From assembly GCF_030272615.1 (NCBI RefSeq), contig NC_081413.1, forward strand, positions 335,648,302 to 335,712,301: a stretch of 64,000 bases of DNA. Direction: 5' to 3'. Within the stretch, counting starts at the first letter, position 1; each line of letters opens with the position of its first letter. This stretch comes from Cryptomeria japonica. Taxonomy: Eukaryota > Streptophyta > Pinopsida > Cupressales > Cupressaceae. The notes below the pieces were generated by a model. The model was not told the DNA's origin. It saw only the letters and a list, made by a program, of their open reading frames with translations, and searched no databases. The translations under genes were made by a program, and so were the position numbers. This document shows positions 48,503 through 59,372 of this stretch, piece after piece.

Positions 48503-49289
48503 TGTTATGTTAGAGATCATATGAGAATCCAATCAGTTTGTGATTGCTACAAATCATGTTGTAGGATAGCCACAAAAAAGACAGACATAGACATCTAAGA
48601 AGACAAAGTGTAGTGGATGGACCTCACGCTAGGTGATAAATAAGATAGTTGGATGCAAACATATTTTGAAAAGAAATATGCAATGAGAGATTTTAAATAT
48701 AAAATATGAATATGATAGACCCCCTTAGAATGATATGTGTTACATGGAGAGGAGCATAAGTTATTCTAAGGAGAAGAGATTTTGTGTCACAAAAACATAA
48801 CAAGATGTATCCATGGAGTGCTACCTTGTAAAAGATAGCACATTAAACCCACAAAACCAACAAAAACATAAAGAGACAGGGGATCTAATTATTCAGGGTT
48901 ATTATAAGTCATAGTAGAGATATTATGGTTTTGTTTATTTTGTGGGTTCTATGTGCTATTTATTGCAAGACAACATTCCATAGATACATCTCGTTATGTT
49001 TTGGTGACACAACATCTCTTCTCCTTTGAATGGTTTGTGCTCCTCTCCATGTAGCACATATCATTCTAAGGGGGCTATCATATTCATATTTTATATTCAA
49101 AATCTATCATTTCATTTTTTTTTCAAAATATGTTTGCATCTAGTTGTCTTATCTATCACCTAGCATGAGGGCCATCTAGTACACTTTGTCTTTTTACATG
49201 GCTATGTCTCTCTTTTCTATTGTTGTCTTACAACATGGTTTGTAGTAGTCATAGGCCGATTGGATTCTCGTATGATTTGTAACATAACA
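48503..49289. mobile_element. Foldback-type element: 787-base near-perfect inverted repeat
   Basis: The left end TGTTATGTTAGAGATCATAT is answered at the right end by ATGATTTGTAACATAACA. Inside, the arms match almost to the centre near 48895: AAATATGAATATGATAGACC (about 48700-48719) against GGCTATCATATTCATATTTT (about 49074-49093), and CATGGAGAGGAGCATAAG (48754-48771) against TTGTGCTCCTCTCCATG (49028-49044). No ORF is present, so it is non-autonomous. No matching target duplication is obvious at the ends I chose. One arm recurs at 37521-37712. Confidence 0.88.
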
Positions 49290-50338
49290 TAACTTGCTAC
49301 CCATACAGATTGGTTTTGTATGACATCTATGATCAATGTATGATCTCTATGCAATGTCTATAAATTAGTTTTTTATCATTTTTTTTGTTTTTCACACCTA
49401 ATGTGTTTGTTTGTAACTAACATATTTATGGTGATACAACTCAACAATCTTTATGTAGGATTGACTCATGTCTCTTCCCTAGGAGAAACTCTTCATGGAT
49501 AGAAGACTATGCTTCCCCTTCACATCCTAGGTATAATACTCTTTACTCTCTCCTCTCTACTTTAGCTCACATTTCTATCAAAATAGATATTCTTGCTAAA
49601 CTAGGGGCAAAATACAACATCATAAATTGCACCCGATGTAATTTAATACTACCCAAATCTCCCTTTAGGTGAATTAAAGACAATAACCAAACATTAAACC
49701 TTAGCTCCTTATTTGCCAAAAATTCCTAGGTCTCATCTTGCCTAATTTCTGACCATTTGGTCCAAATTGAGCTCAAACATGTGGACACCTTAGAGATTCT
49801 TGCATGCCATGTATTTATCTTGTGAATATTCATAACTGAAGGTGGTCATTGGGATATTACACTTTCTATTTCTAGCAGTATAACACCTTTCTATGCTTAC
49901 AACAATGTCAAATCGATTACCAATCCCTAAGAACTTGCCTTTTGGGCTTTATTTTGGACTCTCTATCTCTCTAATCAATCTCTATTACATTCTAAAGTCC
50001 TCTAGTTCTACCAGTCCTTTAAAACATAGTCACCCCCAACATTTTGTCTTTGGTCTTTTCTATGCAATTTCTAGTGGAGAAGATCATGGTTCTCACTGGA
50101 GCTTCATTATGTAGGTTTCAATATAGCATTCCTTTTCTTCCTCTTAGTTGTTTTGTTTCTTAATTTTTATTCAACATCTTCCTATTGTATATTTTCATTT
50201 ATATTTAATTTATAGAATATTGCACTTATCATTTTGTACTTTCTAATATACCCCTATGTGTTTTGTTCATACAAGATTCTTGTGTGTTGTGTTGTCATCT
50301 CTAACCCATGTGTATGTCTTGGACAAAGAGCTTACTAT
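49290..50338. other. Unassigned stretch, no gene seen
   Basis: Short frames (for example 49893-50114) have no recognisable domain. Some prose-like copia/gypsy leader words occur, but nothing can be assigned. Confidence 0.4.
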
Positions 50339-50710
50339 TGCAAGGTATGCACCCTTGGTCTCCTTGTTTTGTGCACCACAGAGCTTGGGTTTGCGACATG
50401 GCTTAACTGCCTCATGTTGATTCATTAAATCTCAAAAAATGTATCGAGCATTGACAGATTGATCTCTTTATGCAATGACAACTTTGTTTCTAACAAGTAG
50501 TACCAGAGCCTAGGTCATGAGTTGAAACTCCTTGCTTACACTAGGGAGGATTTTTGCAAGGTGTGCGCTCTTGGTCTCCTTGTGTTGTGCAACATAATGC
50601 TCGGGTTTGTGACTTGTCTTAATCATTCCCCATGGATTCATTAAGTCTTGTGGTTGTATTGTGCATTAATAGGTCAATCTTTTGGTGCAATGACAACTAT
50701 GTTTCTAACA
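50339..50710 (+). mobile_element. TRIM-like miniature LTR retrotransposon
   Basis: Two direct repeats of 157 and 156 bases (50339-50495 and 50555-50710) start TGCAAGGT and end GTTTCTAACA. The 59-base interior begins, two bases after the first repeat, with TAGTACCAGAGCC. This is the initiator Met-tRNA PBS (TGGTATCAGAGCC) with two changes. The interior ends with the purine-rich ACTAGGGAGGA before TTTT and the second repeat. This is the full minimal TRIM layout of LTR, PBS, polypurine tract and LTR with no coding capacity. The repeats differ at many positions, so it is old. The flanking five bases (ACTAT and ACAAG) do not match. Confidence 0.7.
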
Positions 50711-51064
50711 ACAAGGGTACACTAGACACAACTTGCATGTGAAACATGTCTATGGGCTATGAGAATAGAGGGATATTGGGAATATATGCAATATGAGGTG
50801 GCTCTATGGAGGGAAAAATGAACACTTGTACCATCTAATGATGAGGTTCACTGACAACCCCTAAAGTAGCCTGTTGTCCTCATTTTTGGCTATGTCAAAA
50901 GCATGACAACCCTTACAAATTTTGTCCTATGTGTATTCCACGTGCTCTAAGAATTCTTTTCAAGCTAGTCTTTTTTCCCCTCGCATGTGATTTAGGACCC
51001 TTGATTCTTGATTCGAAGGTTCTAGTCCTTTTCTAGGCCTTTCAAGTTAGTTTTGTGTTTTGGA
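50711..51064. other. Unassigned stretch, no gene seen
   Basis: No coding region or repeat structure is evident before the palindrome array starts. Confidence 0.4.
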
Positions 51065-51743
51065 GTAAATCAGGGTTGCAAACCCGAATTACACTTCCCC
51101 TTCAAAAAATTTAGTCCAATGCAAATTGGGTTTGTAACCCTGATTTACACCACTTCATCACCAATTCTTCCCATTTCTGGTGCAAGTTGTGGTTGTAACC
51201 TCGACTTACACCAAGACCTCCCATTCTGGTACAAGGCGGGGTTATAACCCTGACCTACACCAAATCTACCCATTCTGGTGTAGATCGGGGTTATAACCCC
51301 GACCTACATGGAGTCCATTGAGAACAGTGCAAATTGGGGTTGTAACCCCAACCTACATTGAGGTCTTACCCAATGGTTTAAATCGGGGGTATAACCCCAA
51401 TCTACACTGAGTCTCCCCATCATGGTGCATGTCGAGGTTATAACCCCGACCCACACCATTTTCCTTTTGCATTTTTACCAAGTGGTAAGACTTAGTGAAA
51501 ATCATAGTTGTAACTCCGACTTGCACCATGTTCCCTTCTTAGGTGCAAATCAAGGTTGTAACTCCGACTTGCACCATACTTCCTTCTTCGGTGTAAATTG
51601 GAGTTATAACCCTGATTCGCGCCAGAGACAATTTTGCTTCCCTTTGTTTTTGCATAAGTGCAAATTGGACTTATAAGTCTAATATACACCTATATGGTGA
51701 CCCTACTCAAATGTATATTGGACTTATAAGTCTGAAATGCACT
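51065..51743. repeat. Array of 13 spaced palindromic (hairpin) units with compensatory changes
   Basis: Units of about 32 bases start near 51065, 51121, 51181, 51229, 51278, 51327, 51376, 51424, 51494, 51542, 51590, 51658 and 51711. Each is an inverted repeat, for example TCGGGGTTATAACCCCGA (51284-51301), within GTGTAGA...TCTACAC-like outer arms. Spacers are unique pyrimidine-rich sequence, and the period in the middle is 48-49 bases. Other units read TTGGGGTTGTAACCCCAA and TTGGACTTATAAGTCTAA, so the two arms change together. Repeated peptide-like frames in it (NQGCNSDLHH) come from the repeat. Confidence 0.92.
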
Positions 51744-52876
51744 TCATGACCCCCTTTTGGTCATTTTGGTCCAACTTCGAGAATTCTTCAAATCCATTTC
51801 TGCAACTTGACTCTAGATGCCAGATTCAGCACATTGGAACTAGATGACTATGAAAGATAAGCTACCAAGTGAGAATATGAAGATTCCATTGGTGAATAAT
51901 ATTTGAAATGAGACGAGGCTCCAAACACTTTGTCATTTTTATGCATCTCTAGCCTAGTCGTATTTTGTAATAAGACTTTGACACTTCAAGTGTCATTTTG
52001 CATTCATGTTTTTACATGTAGGACTTTCACATGTCCTAAGTCAAATAAAACTCTACCTTTGACTTAGTCCCAAATTGGTTGTAATTTTCCTAGTTTCATG
52101 TTGGACCTCTCCTCTATATATATGAGGTTTGTCTTTTTAATATGCATCTGAGATCTATCTATCTTGTGATTTTACAAATTTGATGAAATAAGAAGAAAGA
52201 TTTTGACATCCAAAATTTGTGTTGGATTCATTTGTATTTGTGGTGATAGTGTTCTTATGTAATTTTCATTATAAAGTCTTATTTACTCAAGTAAAGGTGT
52301 GTTGAGAGAATATCATTAAAGTGTAGAGGCATTTGTTAATTTGTGAACTTTGTGTCATATCTTGACTATTGTTGTTAAAATTAGGAATTGGTGACCATAT
52401 TATCATTTTGAAGACTTTGTGCTTCATTTTTATATTTCAAGTAGAAATTATTGATTTATGTGCATTAAGGTTTCACTTTAAAGACTTTGTTATTGATTGT
52501 GTTATCTTGGAAAATAAATGGTAACTTGAAGACTTTGAGCTTCATATTACTACTTCAACAAAAGCATTATCAAAGATAAAGCTAGGGATCATTTTAAAGA
52601 CTTTGAGCTTTATTTTTATTTTCTTAGTTAACTCTTTAGGTTATAGAAGAGATTATAAAAAGGTTGATAGGACAAGAGTGAATTCAAGACTTTGAGCTTG
52701 AGCACTCTTTCTAGTCCCGAAGAAGAAACAGAGGACATTGTGCCTTTACAGACACTTTGCTTCTTTTCTTATCTATATTATATTGTTCTTTATTTCCAAG
52801 TTAATTTGTAACAAGGAAACTGTAAGAAATATTGCTGCTCTAAGTTGTAAATTCTTTCCTAAAAGAAGAGGAAAAG
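51744..52876. other. Promoter-like AT-rich stretch with TATA motif and repeated AAGACTTTGAGCTT
   Basis: CTATATATATGAGG at 52114-52127, after CCTCTC, looks like a plant or LTR TATA region. Downstream, AAGACTTTG(A/T)GCTTCAT-type motifs recur at 52411, 52481 (short), 52529, 52597 and 52686. No coding region is seen. It may be an unrecognised LTR or leader, with the palindrome array in its upstream part. Confidence 0.45.
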
Positions 52877-54023
52877 TGTTGGCATTTTTTATGTTTATGT
52901 TATGATTGTCATTGATGGACACACACTTGCATTGAGATCTCCTTTATATGTATGAGTTAGAGCACAACCGGTATTTGTTCCAATTGGTATGTTGTATTAT
53001 AGTCTTTAGACTATTGGTGTTTTACAGAATGTGTTTCTCGGTCTGAAGTGGCATGTTGACCCCAAGCGGTTCGTGGATCCCAAGCAGCACGAGGGATTAA
53101 AGCGGCATAACACATTTTTACTAGTCTTCATTTTTGTCAAACCAACAACCGGCATTTTATATGAACCGGTAATACTCTGTGATGAGTTACCAACCGACAT
53201 TTTGTGATGAGTTACTATCCACCGATTGTTTGATGGTGTCGACACCTAAACGGTGCTTTTTGTGTCATGGTACCAAGTATGTCCAAGTTCATTGAACCTA
53301 GGAAATTGTTATGTAATCCTATTGGACCGACATGAAATCAGATTCCTTTATAAGGACATCATGTCTAGGGTTTTAGGTTGTTGATGTGGTTGTAGCAAAA
53401 TTTTATGTTGTTGCTAGGGTTTAAGGTGGTTGAGGAGTTGGAGAGAATATGAATGTGTAGAATACTGAAGTAATGCTGGAGTGCATTAGGAACGAGCTAT
53501 CAAGGATCTAACCAAGCAATCTGTGCTACTAGCTAGATCAAACACTTGTTGATTACTCACATCTTTGACAAGTCTGTAGCCCTTAATCGGGTAGGTCCAA
53601 AAGCCTTTTGTAAATCCTCTAACAAAGTGGTTCACATCTGTGGATCTAAAATCCTCTAGCAAGGTAGTCTTTAATTAGACTTATCTCCTAACAGAGATTG
53701 AGATTCCTAATAGGATCTGTTCTGGTAAAGAACATTGTAAGACCTTAATTGGTTTGACCTTAACCGGTCTGGTTCCTATTCTACAGATAGTTACTTGTGA
53801 GTTCCATCTCACCATGGTTTTTCCCATTTGGGTTTCCACATCAAAATCTTGTGTTATGGTGTTTTTGCTTCTATGGGTGAATGCATTATTAGCTATTTGG
53901 ATTGCATGTGTGTTAACCGGTTTGTCTACTAAACTCTTTTACCAGTTTACTATTAGTCTTGCAAAGTGTTTAAGTGCAGAGATTTTTGGCATACTAATTC
54001 CCTCGCCCTCTTAGTATTCATCA
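52877..54023 (+). mobile_element. E6: 5' LTR
   Basis: It starts TGTTGGCATTTTTTATG and ends TAGTATTCATCA, 1147 bases, two bases before the PBS. It is colinear and nearly identical with 59373-60372. It carries ACCGG-rich words, CCCTTAATCGGGTA/CCTCTAACAAAGTGG-type repeats (53580-53760), a TTTATAAGG TATA-like motif (53346-53354) and the CCATGGTTTTTCCCATTTGG block (53811-53830). Confidence 0.93.
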
Positions 54024-54025
54024 AT

Positions 54026-54038
54026 TGGTATCAGAGCC
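54026..54038 (+). promoter_or_regulatory. E6 primer-binding site (initiator Met-tRNA type)
   Basis: TGGTATCAGAGCC lies two bases after the LTR end, as in E3 and E7. The leader that follows, TATAAGTTTAACCACTTGGA (54047-54066), matches the E3 and E7 leaders. Confidence 0.93.
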
Positions 54039-54073
54039 TACCTTTCTATAAGTTTAACCACTTGGAAAGAGAT

Positions 54074-55322
54074 ATGGAGGAATACTCTATAAGGGAACTT
54101 ACACATTGGCTCACTCATTTTTAGCAAGCCTATGATTATCTTATGGTCAAATACAAGGCATCTCAAGCAAAAAGGAGAGAACATGCTGAAAAGCTGATGG
54201 AGCTATCTGAAAATAGTTCTTCAGATGAAGCAAACATGGAAGCCCTAATTGCAGAAGTAAATAAGTTGAATGAATCAAAATCCAACCTAAGAAAGGAATT
54301 GGAAGGACTGACTATCCGGATGTGTCAAGAGCTTGAGAACCAGAGGAAAGCTGAAGATCTGATGAAAGAAAGAGATCAGTGCCGTAACTGCTCAACTCCA
54401 TGCAAGCAAAGTGGAAAAGGAAGACATGCAAGGAGAACTGAACATTGCCATCTCTGAGAATGAAAACCTATTGGAAACAAATGCTACTATTTCCAAAGAA
54501 CTCTCTGAGTCAAAGGAAATACTTGCTAAGTTCAACAAGAGTACTATCAAGCTAGAGCAAAAGCTTGAATCTGCCAAACTAGTCAAGAATACCAATGGAC
54601 TTGGTTATTCCGGTCATAAGGAAGGTGAGACCTCTGGTACAAATGCTGGAACATCAAAGAAACAATCGGCATCAAAGGATAAAGGTAAGAAAAAGTTTAA
54701 ACTTGTTTGCTTCAATTGTCTTAAAGAAGGACATACTGCAAATGTGTGTAGGAGTAAGGCTTACAACAATTTTCCTTATTTCCTAAATGATAAGCCTAGA
54801 TCCTATAGATTCAATGGCAACTGTTATGCATGCAACAAGTATGGGCATAGAGCATCTGAATGTAGGTCAGTTATGAACAACATTGATAGATATCCTCAAA
54901 GGACCCAAGGAGCTGGTCCTGAACCTTTTGTGAACTGGAATCACAACCGGTTTAATACCTTCAATCATCAGCAAAGAAGTGGTGGCTATCAAGCGGCAAC
55001 CGGATGGAGATCAAATTGTATGGTTTGTCATGGTCATGGTCACACTGATACAACATGCATAAGGAAGAATGGAAACATGAACAATGGACCTTGGAGAGCA
55101 CCTGGATTGGTCTGCTATCACTACAACAAACCGGGTCACATTGCCAGATTCTATAGATCAAGAAAGAACATATTTGATGATATACCAGTCACTCCGAAAG
55201 GAAATATTGATGTTGACACTATTCAAGCGGACATGAACAAAACCTGGAAGAAGAAACTAGTGGTGTTACAAGAGGAACCGGTTTCTGCACCTAGTGTGGA
55301 AATCATGGAACTGACAAACTAA
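54074..55322 (+). pseudogene. E6 ORF1: coiled-coil protein with four zinc knuckles (gag-like)
   Basis: The ATG at 54074 starts MEEYSIRELTHWLTHF, then a TAG at 54122 where W is likely, then a K/E-rich coiled-coil region (NKLNESKSNLRKELEGL). A frameshift near 54400 leads to the frame 54411-55322, which continues the coil (NLLETNATISKELSESKE). Four knuckles follow: CFNCLKEGHTANVC, CYACNKYGHRASEC, CMVCHGHGHTDTTC and CYHYNKPGHIARFY. The last has lost two Cys to Tyr. No UBN2 gag, protease or RT is present. It probably binds the element's RNA. E7 ORF1 has the same plan. Confidence 0.85.
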
Positions 55323-55773
55323 GCTTCAGAAAAGCTTAGGGGGAGTAAACAGCGAAATGTTTCGAACCCTCGGTTTACACCGGTAAAAGTCCTTAACTAG
55401 TATGTGATACCTGTCATTTGGCAGAAGATTGGAAATGGTAAAAAAGGCAAATTAGGGTTTATGCCCTAATGGAGGAGCATTAATTGCGATAGGTGAGAAA
55501 TATGCTTAAAAGGATTTTTCAAATCATTTCTCACTATCAGTTTTCGAGCGAAGAAAAGTTTTTCAAAGAGCAAAGCGACGAAAAGTTGATTTGAGCTGAG
55601 ATTTTGAGAAATTGAGAAACCGCAAAGGAGATTCAAATTCAAACTGCAAACGGTCAAGTGGAGAACACAAAGCGGTGATTCAGCAACCGACAGAGTGTGA
55701 AGTGAAAGAGAATCTGTAAGCCCTAAATTCATGTGTTTCAAAAGGTATTTCTCGAGTTCTTAAAATTTATATC
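55323..55773 (+). other. E6: spacer between ORF1 and ORF2
   Basis: It begins with a purine-rich AGCTTAGGGGGAGTAAACAG (55334-55353) and holds no supported ORF. E7 has a comparable spacer. Confidence 0.6.
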
Positions 55774-58700
55774 ATGGCTTCCACATCTCATACCGGTTCT
55801 AGTGCATTTGTCAAGTCTACAAGTTTTATTCAACGAAAGTCTAAGTATAATGCCCTATCACAAGTTTTGGCTGGTGTGATAGTAGAAGAAGGAATTTTTG
55901 ACTACATAGATTGCAAGATTGAAGACCTAGGATCTCTAGCTATCCACTCCCAGTTAGTTTTATTTTGTGGAAAGGATAAGAAGATCAAACCGGAGTATAA
56001 TATTTTGGAGAAGAAGAAGCTCCATAATGTTGTTTACTTCCTGGAGGATTTCACAGAGGATCATATAAGGATTATTCTGAGCAGAGTCCATGGTGACAAG
56101 ATGTATCTAGAAAGAACACATGATATCACACTGCAGGAAATCATGCAGTCACCTGTTTCTACAACACAAGGGAAGTGCCAGCCCTAAGGATAGTAAGCAA
56201 AACTAAAATGTCCAAGCTCACTGGTTCAGTGAGCGACTCATGAGGCATGACAGTCAATTCTATCAAGGATGATCTGGTTAAGTATGCCTGCATGGTGATA
56301 GGCTATCAAACATTCTCTGTTAGCAGAATTAACTCTATATCTACTACAATGGTAAATGTCGCTTACCGGATGATAAAGGAGGATGCATCATTTGACCTAT
56401 GCATCGGTATGCAGAGACAACTCCTATTGAATCTGAATTCGATCAAACAAAATAATGCACTAAGGTTCAAGTTTGGACAACTACTGGTTGGGTTGTTCTT
56501 TTACTTTCAAGGATACTTTCCAAGAGTAGGAGATGTCCAGTGGACTGTTGACCAACCAGTGACCAAGAAAATCAAGGAAAGCATTCAAGCAATTGGAACC
56601 AGTCACCCAGATATTTTGAATAAATATTTTGATGAGTTCAGACAGAAAATGAGCCAAAGAATGAGGATATCAAGTGACATCGTCAAGAAATATGGGAACA
56701 ATATCTATTTCACCATCAAGGTGGATCAATGCATAATGGAGGTTGTTGAGCCCAGACAGGAAGAAGTGGAGCCAATGGGCTATGAGGTAATGTACGATAT
56801 GCTGGAAGGGTATGCCTCTACCCTTATTACCTCACCTCTTGACCCTAAGGCAAAGAGGACCAGAACCTATCTAGAAAGGGTTACACCAATCGAGGAACCC
56901 TCTGCAAAGAAAGGAAAAGAACCTATAGTGAAGAAGGCAAAGGCAGTGCCTGCAGCATCAGCACCAGTTACAATAGCAAGTCCAAAAGTGACCAAACGGT
57001 CACCACCCAAGAAGAAACCGAAAGCAGCACTAGCTAAAGTATTCGAGAGGAAAAGGAAGACAAAAAGCAATACACCAGACTAAGAGGAAACTGTGTCTAA
57101 GGAGCAGCCTAAGAAGGTGAGACAAACAAGAAAGAAGACAAAGAATGAACCGGCATCATCTGCACTGGTAAATATTGATATCTCCTCCTATAAATCTTTG
57201 ACACATTGTCAAAGAACAATAAAGAATATTAGGAGAAAATTGCTACATGATTTAATTGAGTATTTTGATGACTTTCATGATGATGAAAAGGAAGTAATTC
57301 AGTATTTATGTGTTAATGACCGATCGCCTTTAGAAATTACATCTGAAACACCGGATTCTTTGTATAAATCTTTAGACAATAAATGGCACATTGCCATAGA
57401 GCAGGAACAGGAAATAAGAGAAAAAGTTTTTGCTGAACATTTTCCTGATGTATCAAATTCAGAACTATTCGATGTAATGAACAAATACAAAGGTCTTTTC
57501 TTCATGAGAAGAAGAAGACTCTTGTTACTAGAAGGAAAGGGTAAGGAAGTGCTCAAGGATACACACACTTGTGCTCTACAAGCTCTAAAGATGCATCAAG
57601 TGGCTGAAGCCAACTGACAAGCTGAGAAAGAACCAATTATAACAAAACTAGATGAAGGATTTGATGATGAAGGAAACCCGATTGATGAACCGGTTGACAC
57701 TATTGATGTCGATGCACTGGACATAGAAGATGTTACTCAGGAAACACCATATGAGGCAACAGGATAGGAGCAACAGGCTGAATAGGTTGATAAGCAAGCC
57801 GAGGATAGACAGGAAGCGACAAAGGAAGAGGCCGAGCAGAGGAAAAATGATGAAGAAGAGAAGCAGAAAAAGGATGAAGAAGAGAAGTAGAAAAAGGATG
57901 AAGAAGAGAAGCGGAAAAAGGATGAAGAAGAGAAGTAGAAAAAGGATGAAGAAGAGAAGAGGAAAAAGGATGAAGAAGAGAAGAAGAAGAAAGATGAAGA
58001 GGAGAAGAAGAAAAAGGATGAAGAAGAGAAAAAGAAGCAAGAAGATGAAAATAAAAAGAAAGAAGAGGAAGACAAAGAAGAGGAGAAAAGGAAAGAAGCA
58101 AAGAAGAACAAAGCAGATGAGGATAAGGAAGTGGAGAAGAGGAGAGAAGCAAAGAAGAAGACAGCGGAAGAGGACAAGGTAGGAGAAGAGGAGAAGAGCA
58201 CCCAGATGGAGACTCCAAAGGCAACCGGGAGTCAAGCCAAACCGGCTGATCTCACTAGTCCTATCGATCTCCAGTCTGCAAGTGAAATGGAGCTAATGCA
58301 GAGCATCAAGGTTGCTCAAGAGTGCCTTGAAATTATTTGAAGGAAGAAGAAGTAGGATGTAATTCAAGTGGTTGTGGACACTCTTACCGGTTTGATACCC
58401 AGTACAAATCTTCCCAACACCGATTCATCACTAGCTAGACTTAAGCTCCTATGCATAGTAGTAGATGATCAGGTGCAGAGCCTAGAAGAGGTAGCAGAGG
58501 CAAATGTCAAGAAGGAGCATCAAAAATCTCTTAATATAGCTTTGGTGAAGAAGTTGAATGAGCTTCGGTCTGAACTGAAGAAAGAACAAAAGAATATAAG
58601 GGATGCTCTAGATGAGGGGAATCTACTACTCAGCAAGATCTGCTAATCCCATCTGTTCTATGATGATGTGCTAGCTCAGAAGAAAAAGCTTCAAACAAAA

Positions 58701-59070
58701 TTATAGTCCTACATGAGTACATTCAAGCAACCTTATTATTCCTTTACAACTTATGGGCAAACTGTTCACCGGTTTCACATCCAGTCTGCAAAAATGGAGC
58801 AAGAGATCAGCACCCAGTCTAGAGATTTGTAAGAGCTACAACTGGTTCTGCTCCCATGATTGCAAATTCTTCAGAAGTGCTATCTGAACCTGGATGCCTT
58901 AATAGTTACATAGGAGATGAGCACAATTGATGCCATGGAAGAACAGGTCTCCCAGATGCAGACAAAAAATGAAGTAGCCACCTCCCTACTTGAGTCTTGG
59001 TCTTTGTCGATGAAACAATTCTTGTAGGACTTTAAATCTATTTTTGACAAGTATTATTCCTTATTGTCAT
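55774..59070 (+). pseudogene. E6 ORF2: unknown long protein with octapeptide coiled-coil repeat
   Basis: I do not recognise the family. It starts MASTSHTGSSAFVKSTS, then GIFDYIDCKIEDLGSLAIHS and IRIILSRVHGDKMYLERTHD. A frameshift near 56190 leads to a second frame with DDLVKYACMVIGYQTFSVSR, LRFKFGQLLVGLFFYFQGYF and a Lys/Pro/Ala-rich basic stretch (VTKRSPPKKKPKAALAKVF). A helical part follows (LLHDLIEYFDDFHDDEKEVI), then eight KKDEEEK-type repeats, then a coiled-coil tail to 59070. Stops include TAA 57081, TGA 57615 and TAGs 57888 and 57936. It sits where pol would be, but has no protease, integrase, RT or RNase H motif. E7 ORF2 is homologous. Confidence 0.75.
57840..58031 (+). repeat. Tandem 24-base repeat coding XKKDEEEK in E6 ORF2
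   Basis: Eight units start at 57840 and then every 24 bases (57864, 57888, 57912 and on). The first codon of the unit is AGG, CAG, TAG, CGG, TAG, AGG, AAG, AAG in turn while the rest is nearly constant. It would form a highly charged helix or coiled coil. Confidence 0.93.
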
Positions 59071-59132
59071 AAAATTTTATTATTTTAATATCAAATGAAA
59101 ATAGGGTTGTTCAGCTATACTTTGTCATTGTT

Positions 59133-59371
59133 GGCAAAGGGGGAGAAGAATTCTATTTGGGAGAAGTATCTGGTAATCAAAATTTTGATATATGCTCTGA
59201 ATATCTCAATGTTTATGCTCTATATGCAAAAGTGTTATCCATTGTATTGTTAAAGGGATAGTGTATATGCTTAGGGGGAGCAATTTTTCTAATGGCATGA
59301 TTTTATTGTAAAACACTTAGATGTCAAAATTTTATTTTCCTAAGTGTTGCCATCAATGCCAAAGCGGGAGA
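59133..59371 (+). promoter_or_regulatory. E6 polypurine tract region (three purine-rich tracts)
   Basis: TTGGCAAAGGGGGAGAAG (59131-59148), TTAGGGGGAG (59271-59280) and the LTR-adjacent AAAGCGGGAGA (59361-59371) repeat the layout seen in E1 and E3, although E6 has no pol. Confidence 0.75.
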
Positions 59372-59372
59372 T

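Noticed and set aside
51422-51676. ORF with repeated NQGCNSDLHH peptide
   Set aside because: The peptide repeat comes from the palindrome units, the reverse strand has an equivalent frame, and unit spacing is not a multiple of three throughout.
51065-51743. CRISPR-like array
   Set aside because: Repeat-spacer layout is superficially similar, but the repeats vary, the genome is a plant nuclear genome and there are no cas genes.
57648-58235. Long reverse-strand ORFs rich in Leu, Phe and Ser opposite the KKDEEEK repeat
   Set aside because: They are antisense shadows of the Lys/Glu-rich repeat. The forward frame aligns with the E6 ORF2 context.
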